DNA from: Rhodoferax sp.
GTDB taxonomy: Bacteria > Pseudomonadota > Gammaproteobacteria > Burkholderiales > Burkholderiaceae_C
DNA length: 5,737 bases
NCBI GenBank assembly: GCA_018882485.1
Contig: VERU01000189.1
Coordinates: forward strand, 1 to 5,737
Reading direction: 5' to 3'
The position numbers were made by a program, and so were the translations under genes. The notes below the pieces were generated by a model. That model saw only the letters and a program-made list of their open reading frames with translations, was not told the DNA's origin and did no database searches. Numbering within the stretch: the stretch's first letter is position 1; every line of letters begins with the position of its first letter. This document shows, piece by piece, positions 1 to 5,737 of this stretch.

Positions 1-1607
<1,607 letters not shown>

Positions 1608-1625
1608 TCCAGCCCGGTTGCGCAC

Positions 1626-1659
1626 AAGCCCCGCAGGCGCAAGCCTGCGGGGCTTTTTT
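1626..1659 (+). terminator. Rho-independent terminator of groL
   Basis: A perfect 13-bp stem has its left arm at 1626-1638 and its right arm at 1643-1655. It is closed by a GCAA tetraloop (a GNRA-type loop, 1639-1642) and runs into six T residues at 1654-1659. It lies 18 nt after the groL stop codon and is oriented for groL transcription. Read from the minus strand, the same hairpin begins about 3 nt after the pgi stop codon but is followed by only two T residues before mixed sequence. It is therefore probably strong for groL and at best a weak terminator for pgi. Confidence 0.93.
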
Positions 1660-3245
1660 CATGGGGTGGCCGATCCAGGGGCCCGCAGGCGGCGCAGCAG
1701 GCTGGCGGTGGAGGCATCGAGGCCGGCTTCATCACCCGAGACCAGCCGGGCCTGCATGTCGCGGGCCAGCACCTTGCCCAGTTCCACGCCCCACTGGTCG
1801 AAGCTGTTGATACCCCACAGCGAGCCGCTGACGAACACCCGGTGCTCCTGCAGCGCGATCAGCGCGCCCAGGCTGGCCGGGGTCAGGTCGTCCAGCAGCA
1901 GGAAGGTGCTGGGCCGGTTGCCGGTGAAGTGCCGGTGGCCGCCCGCGTCGCTGCGGCCCAGCATCAGGGCCTGGGCCTGCGCCACGGCGTTGCACAGCAG
2001 CAGGTCGTGGTGCCCGGGCAGATCGTGGCGCGCCCGGCGCACCGCGACGAACTCCACCGGCACCACATCGGTTCCCTGGTGCAGCATCTGGAAATAGGCA
2101 TGCTGACCGTTGGTGCCGGGCTCGCCCCACAGCACCGGCGAGGTGGCGAAAGGCAGCGCCTCGCCCCGGGCATCGACGCGCTTGCCGTTGCTCTCCATCT
2201 CCAGTTGCTGCAGGTAGGCCGGCAGGCGCCGCAGCGCGCTGTGATAGGGCGCGATGCTGCGGCTGGAAAAACCATGGAAATTGCGGTTCCACAGGTCGAT
2301 CAGCGCCAGCCGCACCGGCAGGTTGTCGGCCAGCGCGGCATGGCGGAAGTGCTGGTCCATGGCATGGGCGCCCGCCAGCAGCTGACGGAACCCCGGCTCC
2401 CCGATGGCGATAGCCAGCGGCAGGCCGATGGCCGACCACAGCGAATAGCGCCCGCCGACCCAGTCCCAAAAGCCGAAGGTGGTGCGGATACCGAATTGGC
2501 GGGCCGCGGCCACGTTCGTCGTCAGTGCGGCGAAATGGCGCCCCACATCCTGCCCGCCCTGCGCCTGGAACCAGGCCCGGGCCGTCGCGGCGTTGGTCAT
2601 GGTCTCGATGGTGGTGAAGGTCTTGCTGGCCACCAGAAACAGGGTGTTCTCGGGACGCACCCGGGCCAGCACGGCGGCCAGTTCGTGCCCATCGACGTTC
2701 GAGACGAAGTGCAGGCGCTTGCCCGCCAGCGCGAAGGCATCCAGCGCCTGCACCGCCATCTGCGGCCCCAGATCGGAGCCCCCGATGCCGATGTTGACGA
2801 TGTCGGTCAGGGTCTCATCGGAGCGCACCGCTTGCGCGTAGGCCAGCATGGCGTCCAGCGTCTGGTGCACCTGCCGCGCCGAATCAGCTACTAATTCAGT
2901 AGCAAACTCTCCTTGATTCATAAGGGCTGAGGCCGGATAACGCAACAACCAGTGCATCACAGCGCGGTCTTCGGTGGTGTTGATCGCCGCCCCCGAGAAC
3001 AGGGCGTCGCGGTGCGCCTCCAGGCCGCATTGCTGCGCCAGATCGAGCAGGAGCTGCTGCGCGACACGGTCGATGCGGTTCTTGGACAGGTCGGCATACA
3101 CGTGGGGGGCCTGCAGGCTGAAGGCCTCCAGGCGCCCGGGATCGGCCTCAAAGGCCGACCGCAGGTCGACATCCTGCCCATCCGCCTGCCAGACCGCCTG
3201 CAGGGCGGACCAGGCCGGCGTGCGGTCGCAGCGCACTCGGTTCAT
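1659..3245 (-). CDS. pgi: Glucose-6-phosphate isomerase
   Basis: Cytoplasmic enzyme that interconverts glucose-6-phosphate and fructose-6-phosphate. At 528 aa it is slightly shorter than E. coli Pgi (549 aa). Family landmarks in order: NTTEDRAVMHW near residues 89-99; the sugar-phosphate-binding loop NIGIGGSDLGP (151-161); the phosphate-binding segment SKTFTT (207-212); signature 1 around GGRYSLWSAIGLP (264-276) with the conserved Arg266; the catalytic Glu351 in MESNGKR; the ring-opening His382 in NGQHAYFQ; and signature 2, SFDQWGVELGK (481-491), with the active-site Lys491. All catalytic residues are present. The ATG at 3245 is supported by an AAGGAG Shine-Dalgarno site 9 nt upstream. The gene follows tal on the same strand after 57 bp with no terminator visible between them, so co-transcription is likely. 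Its TGA stop (1659-1661) touches the T-run of the convergent groL terminator. Residues about 109-122 are encoded by AT-richer DNA containing a nested palindrome, unlike the rest of the gene. Confidence 0.97.
   Translation of the reverse strand: MNRVRCDRTPAWSALQAVWQADGQDVDLRSAFEADPGRLEAFSLQAPHVYADLSKNRIDRVAQQLLLDLAQQCGLEAHRDALFSGAAINTTEDRAVMHWLLRYPASALMNQGEFATELVADSARQVHQTLDAMLAYAQAVRSDETLTDIVNIGIGGSDLGPQMAVQALDAFALAGKRLHFVSNVDGHELAAVLARVRPENTLFLVASKTFTTIETMTNAATARAWFQAQGGQDVGRHFAALTTNVAAARQFGIRTTFGFWDWVGGRYSLWSAIGLPLAIAIGEPGFRQLLAGAHAMDQHFRHAALADNLPVRLALIDLWNRNFHGFSSRSIAPYHSALRRLPAYLQQLEMESNGKRVDARGEALPFATSPVLWGEPGTNGQHAYFQMLHQGTDVVPVEFVAVRRARHDLPGHHDLLLCNAVAQAQALMLGRSDAGGHRHFTGNRPSTFLLLDDLTPASLGALIALQEHRVFVSGSLWGINSFDQWGVELGKVLARDMQARLVSGDEAGLDASTASLLRRLRAPGSATP
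2881..2919. repeat. Nested inverted repeat inside the pgi coding sequence
   Basis: An inner perfect inverted repeat, GCTACT (2887-2892) and AGTAGC (2898-2903), surrounds a 5-nt loop. An outer pair, GAATCA (2881-2886) and TGATTC (2914-2919), flanks it, with a 10-nt asymmetric stretch on the right. The 40 bases from 2881 are about 38% GC, clearly below the surrounding gene. On the pgi strand the segment is in frame and encodes roughly residues 110-122 (NQGEFATELVADS), using codons such as TTA, GTA and ACT that are rare in this gene. The shape (TTTGCTACT, A/T-rich loop, AGTAGCTG) resembles a short palindromic repeat that I recall as abundant in Comamonadaceae genomes. That family link is from memory and not verified. 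Confidence 0.6.
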
Positions 3246-3254
3246 GTCCAGGGT

Positions 3255-3260
3255 CTCCTT
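3255..3260 (-). promoter_or_regulatory. Ribosome binding site of pgi
   Basis: AAGGAG on the minus strand, 9 nt before the ATG at 3245. This is a near-perfect Shine-Dalgarno sequence and it fixes the pgi start. The 57-bp tal-pgi gap otherwise shows no convincing promoter or terminator. Confidence 0.8.
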
Positions 3261-3302
3261 GTCGGGATGGGGGTGCTGCAGTCTGCGGCAGGCCGGTTCG
3301 GG

Positions 3303-4247
3303 TCAGGCCGCCAGCAGACGATCGAGCCGGGCGGCGTCGGCACAGAACGCCCGGATGCCTTCGGCCAGCTTTTCGGTGGCCATCGCATCCTCGTTGAGCG
3401 CCAGCCGGAATCCGGGCTCGTCCAGCTGCACCGGCAACCGGTCGGCCTCGCGGGCCGCCGCCGGGTCGAGCGCCCGCTGCAGCGGCGCCTCGCTGGCGGC
3501 CAGCGCGGCCAGCAGATCGGGGCTGATGGTCAGCAGGTCGCAGCCGGCCAGCGCGGTGATCTGGCCCAGGTTGCGAAAGCTCGCGCCCATCACCTCGGTG
3601 GCGATGCCGAATTGCTTGTAGTACTGGTAGATGGCCCTCACCGACTGGACGCCCGGATCGTTGGCGCCCGCGCGGTCGGCCTCCACCCAGGTGGATCCGG
3701 CGTTCTTTTTGGCCCAGTCGTAGATGCGCCCGACAAAGGGCGAGATCAGCTGCACCCCCGCCTGACCGCAGGCCACCGCCTGGCAGAAGGCGAACAGCAG
3801 GGTCAGATTGGTGCGGATGCCGCGCCGCTCCAGCCGGGCCGCAGCGGCAATGCCTTCCCAGGTGGCCGCGATCTTGATGAGCACGCGGTCGCAGTGGATG
3901 CCCTCGGCCTGGTACAGCTCGATCAGCCGCTCGGCCCGGGTGACCGTGGCCTGGGTGTCGAAACTCAGCCGGGCGTCCACTTCGGTGGAGACGCGCCCCG
4001 GGATGATGGACAGGATCTCGCAGCCAAATCGCACCAGCAGCCGGTCGGTCAGCTCGTCCAGGCTGCGCCCCCGGAAACGCTGCACCGTCTGGGCCAGCAG
4101 GGGCTGGTAGTCCGGCTTCTGCACCGCCTTGAGGATCAGCGAGGGATTGGTGGTGGCGTCCTGCGGCCGGAAAGCCGCCATCTGGTGGAAATCGCCGGTG
4201 TCGGCGACCACGGTGGTGTATTGCTTGAGGGCGTCCAGCTGGTTCAT
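3303..4247 (-). CDS. tal: Transaldolase
   Basis: Enzyme of the non-oxidative pentose phosphate pathway. It moves a dihydroxyacetone unit from sedoheptulose-7-phosphate to glyceraldehyde-3-phosphate, giving erythrose-4-phosphate and fructose-6-phosphate. The 314-aa length fits the classical TalA/TalB subfamily (E. coli TalB is 317 aa), not the short fructose-6-phosphate aldolase-like group. Landmarks: catalytic Asp16 in ADTGDF; signature DATTNPSLI (30-38) with Asn34; Glu89 in [12 protein letters not shown]; the Schiff-base Lys125 in [20 protein letters not shown] (147-154); and the phosphate-binding [10 protein letters not shown] (169-178) with Ser169 and Arg174. Phe171 matches TalB Phe178, typical of true transaldolases. 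The ATG at 4247 is chosen over an in-frame ATG at 4280 because it gives the family N-terminus MNQLDALKQ and has an AAGGA site at correct spacing. The gene is first in the tal-pgi unit and is divergent from zwf. Confidence 0.96.
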   Translation of the reverse strand: MNQLDALKQYTTVVADTGDFHQMAAFRPQDATTNPSLILKAVQKPDYQPLLAQTVQRFRGRSLDELTDRLLVRFGCEILSIIPGRVSTEVDARLSFDTQATVTRAERLIELYQAEGIHCDRVLIKIAATWEGIAAAARLERRGIRTNLTLLFAFCQAVACGQAGVQLISPFVGRIYDWAKKNAGSTWVEADRAGANDPGVQSVRAIYQYYKQFGIATEVMGASFRNLGQITALAGCDLLTISPDLLAALAASEAPLQRALDPAAAREADRLPVQLDEPGFRLALNEDAMATEKLAEGIRAFCADAARLDRLLAA

Positions 4248-4253
4248 GGGGTT

Positions 4254-4258
4254 TCCTT
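4254..4258 (-). promoter_or_regulatory. Ribosome binding site of tal (decides the start)
   Basis: AAGGA on the minus strand ends 6 nt before the ATG at 4247. The upstream in-frame ATG at 4280 has no comparable site, and the extra residues it would add ([11 protein letters not shown]) are not family-like. This supports the shorter 314-aa protein. Confidence 0.8.
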
Positions 4259-4260
4259 GC

Positions 4261-4289
4261 TTGAATTGTCTTTGAAACAAAGTTACATT
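4261..4289 (+). promoter_or_regulatory. Candidate sigma-70 promoter for zwf
   Basis: TTGAAT (4261-4266) as -35 and TACATT (4284-4289) as -10, separated by 17 bp. The -10 matches TATAAT at four of six positions. Transcription would begin near 4296, leaving a leader of about 24 nt before the zwf ATG. The -10 lies inside the left arm of the inverted repeat and overlaps the proposed tal -10 on the other strand. This was found by eye only. Confidence 0.45.
4270..4282. repeat. Short palindrome CTTTG-AAA-CAAAG upstream of tal
   Basis: Perfect 5-bp arms (4270-4274 and 4278-4282) around a 3-nt spacer. It lies between the proposed zwf -35 and -10 elements and around the inferred tal transcription start near 4280. 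It could be an operator half-structure or chance in AT-rich DNA. No regulator is assigned. Confidence 0.35.
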
Positions 4290-4311
4290 ACAACATCTTT
4301 ATTCATGTAAC
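4282..4311. promoter_or_regulatory. Inverted repeat in the tal/zwf control region, candidate operator
   Basis: Perfect 7-bp arms GTTACAT (4282-4288) and ATGTAAC (4305-4311) are separated by 16 bp. A second TTACA copy is tandem to the first (4283-4287 and 4288-4292). The arms cover the proposed -10 elements of both divergent promoters, where a repressor could control both genes. The TGTAA/TTACA core is reminiscent of sites bound by the RpiR-family sugar-phosphate regulator HexR, which controls zwf in many proteobacteria. However, the arm spacing here is wider than the compact HexR palindrome, so the regulator assignment is speculative. Confidence 0.45.
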
Positions 4312-4314
4312 CAA
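4287..4314 (-). promoter_or_regulatory. Candidate sigma-70 promoter for tal-pgi
   Basis: On the minus strand, TTGGTT (4314-4309) serves as a weak -35 and TGTAAT (4292-4287) as a good -10 (five of six), with a 16-bp spacer. Transcription would start near 4280, giving a leader of about 33 nt that contains the AAGGA site of tal. The -10 overlaps the proposed zwf -10 by three base pairs. This was found by eye only. Confidence 0.45.
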
Positions 4315-4319
4315 GAATC

Positions 4320-5737
4320 ATGTCCTTCGATCTCGTGTTGTTCGGCGGCACCGGCGACCTGGCCTGGCGCAAGCTCATGCCCGCGCTGTTCCAGGCCTTT
4401 CGCCACGGCTCGCTGCCCGAGGGCGGACGCATCATCGGCGTGGGCCGCGACGACCTCGGGGACGAGGCCTACCGCGAGCTGATCCGAAGCCGCTTCGAAC
4501 ACGTGGAGCTGGCCAAACGGCCGACCCAGGACGAATTCTCCCGCTTTGCGGCGCTGCTGGCCTTCGTGCGCATGGATCTCTCGCAGCCGCAGGACTACGC
4601 CCGGCTGCGCGAAACGCTGGCGCAGCGCCAGGCCGACACCGTGGTCATGTACGTGGCCACCGCGCCCAGCCTGTTCACCACCGTCTGCGAGCAGCTTGCG
4701 GCCAGCGGGCTGAACAGCCCCCGCACCCGGGTGGTGCTGGAAAAACCGCTGGGGCACGACCTGGCCAGCAACCGGGCGATCAACGAGACGGTGGGCCGGG
4801 TGTTCGATGAACGGCAGGTGTTCCGCATCGACCACTACCTGGGTAAACCGGCGGTGCAGAACCTGTTCGCGCTGCGTTTCGGCAACGCCCTGTTCGAGCC
4901 CCTGTGGCGGCGCGAGCACATCGCCAACATCCAGATCACCATCGCCGAAGAACTGGGGGTGGAGAAGCGCGGCGCCTTCTACGACACCACGGGCGCGCTG
5001 CGCGACATGGTGCAGAACCATGCGCTGCAACTGCTGTGCGCCATCGGCATGGAGCCGCCCATCAACGCGCATGCCGACGCGATCCGCGACGAAAAACTCA
5101 AGGTGCTGCGCTCGCTCAAGCCCTGGACGCCGGTGTCGCTGGCGCAGGACGTGATCCGCGGCCAGTACAGCGCCGGCAGCGTGGGCGGCCTGGCGGTGCC
5201 GGCCTACCGCGACGAACCCGGCGTGGATCGGCACAGCATGACCGAGACCTTCGTGGCGCTGCGCACCGAAATCTCCAACTGGCGCTGGGCCGGCGTGCCG
5301 TTCTACCTGCGCACCGGCAAGCGGCTGGCCAGCCGCGACGCGCACATCGTGGTCAATTTCCGGCCCACGCCGCACGCCATCTTCAATGCCCAGATCGGGC
5401 TGGCGAACCGCCTCGTCATCAACCTGCAACCCCGCGACGGCCTGGAGCTGCACCTGCTGGCCCAGGGCCAGGACAACCGACGCGCGGCCGCTGCCGCCGG
5501 GGCCGCGCAAACGCTCACGCCGGTGCACCTGGACCTGGACTTCGACAAGCGCTTCGGCACCGAACGGGTGGGCGCCTACGAACGGCTGCTGCTCGACGTG
5601 ATCGCGGGCCGGCTCAACCTGTTCGTGCGCAGCGACGAGCAGGAAGAAGCCTGGCGCTGGGTCGAGCCCATCCTGGACCACTGGCGCGTCGAGACCCAGG
5701 GCCCCCGCCCGTACGCCTGCGGCACCTGGGGCCCGAG
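4320..5737 (+). CDS. zwf: Glucose-6-phosphate 1-dehydrogenase (3'-truncated by window edge)
   Basis: Oxidises glucose-6-phosphate to 6-phosphogluconolactone with reduction of NAD(P)+, the entry step of the oxidative pentose phosphate and Entner-Doudoroff routes. The frame is open from the ATG at 4320 to the window end: 472 full codons of a protein usually about 490 aa, so roughly 15-20 C-terminal residues are missing. Landmarks: the Rossmann dinucleotide loop FGGTGDLAWRKL (8-19), with Lys18 equivalent to L. mesenteroides Lys21; Arg43 in GVGRDDL, in the position that contacts the NADP 2'-phosphate; EKPLGHD (141-147); the substrate motif RIDHYLGK (169-176); and the general-base His234 in VQNHALQLL. 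The C-terminal part ends at YACGTWGP, typical of the family's tail. The residue after DHYLGK is Pro, where the usual signature has Glu, Gln or Lys. The Shine-Dalgarno site is weak. The gene is transcribed divergently from tal-pgi across a 72-bp control region. Confidence 0.96.
   Translation, partial: MSFDLVLFGGTGDLAWRKLMPALFQAFRHGSLPEGGRIIGVGRDDLGDEAYRELIRSRFEHVELAKRPTQDEFSRFAALLAFVRMDLSQPQDYARLRETLAQRQADTVVMYVATAPSLFTTVCEQLAASGLNSPRTRVVLEKPLGHDLASNRAINETVGRVFDERQVFRIDHYLGKPAVQNLFALRFGNALFEPLWRREHIANIQITIAEELGVEKRGAFYDTTGALRDMVQNHALQLLCAIGMEPPINAHADAIRDEKLKVLRSLKPWTPVSLAQDVIRGQYSAGSVGGLAVPAYRDEPGVDRHSMTETFVALRTEISNWRWAGVPFYLRTGKRLASRDAHIVVNFRPTPHAIFNAQIGLANRLVINLQPRDGLELHLLAQGQDNRRAAAAAGAAQTLTPVHLDLDFDKRFGTERVGAYERLLLDVIAGRLNLFVRSDEQEEAWRWVEPILDHWRVETQGPRPYACGTWGP

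Noticed and set aside
1842..2894. Open frame of 350 codons on the plus strand opposite pgi
   Set aside because: Antisense shadow of pgi, rich in Gln, Arg, Gly and Ala with no family features. pgi is confirmed by all its catalytic motifs.
3246..3302. Possible hairpin or promoter in the tal-pgi gap
   Set aside because: Only 4-bp complementary pieces (around CTGC/GCAG) are present, with no T-run and no convincing -35/-10 pair. It is better read as an ordinary intra-operon gap with the pgi ribosome site.
4248..4280. Upstream in-frame ATG at 4280 as the tal start
   Set aside because: The added 11 residues do not fit the transaldolase N-terminus, no ribosome site precedes it, and it coincides with the inferred transcription start. 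The ATG at 4247 has a good AAGGA site.
2952..4310. Long open frame (452 codons) on the plus strand opposite pgi and tal
   Set aside because: It spans two well-supported genes and their intergenic gap on the opposite strand and has low-complexity shadow composition with no recognisable domain.
4299..5681. Long open frame (460 codons) on the minus strand opposite zwf
   Set aside because: Its composition (rich in His, Gln, Arg, Gly and Val with no motifs) is the usual antisense shadow of a high-GC gene. zwf on the other strand is unmistakable over its whole length.

Overview
This 5.7 kb window is high-GC, compact, housekeeping bacterial chromosome. Protein features suggest a betaproteobacterium, most likely a member of the Comamonadaceae (Acidovorax/Hydrogenophaga-like). 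The grounds are the style of the GroEL, Pgi, Tal and Zwf sequences, the tal-pgi / divergent zwf layout, and a short palindrome of a type I remember as common in that family. The assignment is from memory and is moderate in confidence.

Layout, left to right. (1) Positions 1-1607, plus strand: the chaperonin gene groL (GroEL), lacking about 15 N-terminal codons cut off by the window edge. (2) Positions 1626-1659: a strong intrinsic terminator in the 51-bp gap between convergent groL and pgi. (3) Positions 1659-3245, minus strand: pgi, glucose-6-phosphate isomerase, with a compact AT-richer nested palindrome inside its coding sequence (2881-2919). (4) Positions 3303-4247, minus strand: tal, transaldolase, 57 bp upstream of pgi and probably in one operon with it. 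(5) Positions 4248-4319: a 72-bp divergent control region, AT-rich in its zwf-side 59 bp, with overlapping candidate promoters and a 7-bp-arm inverted repeat. (6) Position 4320 to the window end, plus strand: zwf, glucose-6-phosphate dehydrogenase, open at the right edge and lacking roughly its last 15-20 codons.

The three sugar-phosphate enzymes meet at glucose-6-phosphate and fructose-6-phosphate. Zwf takes glucose-6-P into the oxidative pentose phosphate or Entner-Doudoroff route and yields NAD(P)H. Tal returns pentose-phosphate carbon to fructose-6-P. Pgi interconverts fructose-6-P and glucose-6-P. Together they can recycle carbon through Zwf for reductant, so joint control from the tal/zwf intergenic region makes biological sense. 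groL is functionally unrelated and simply abuts the cluster tail to tail.

I see no mobile element, CRISPR array, tRNA or rRNA, and no novel multi-gene system. The points most worth a second look are the palindrome embedded in pgi and the architecture of the divergent tal/zwf promoter region.
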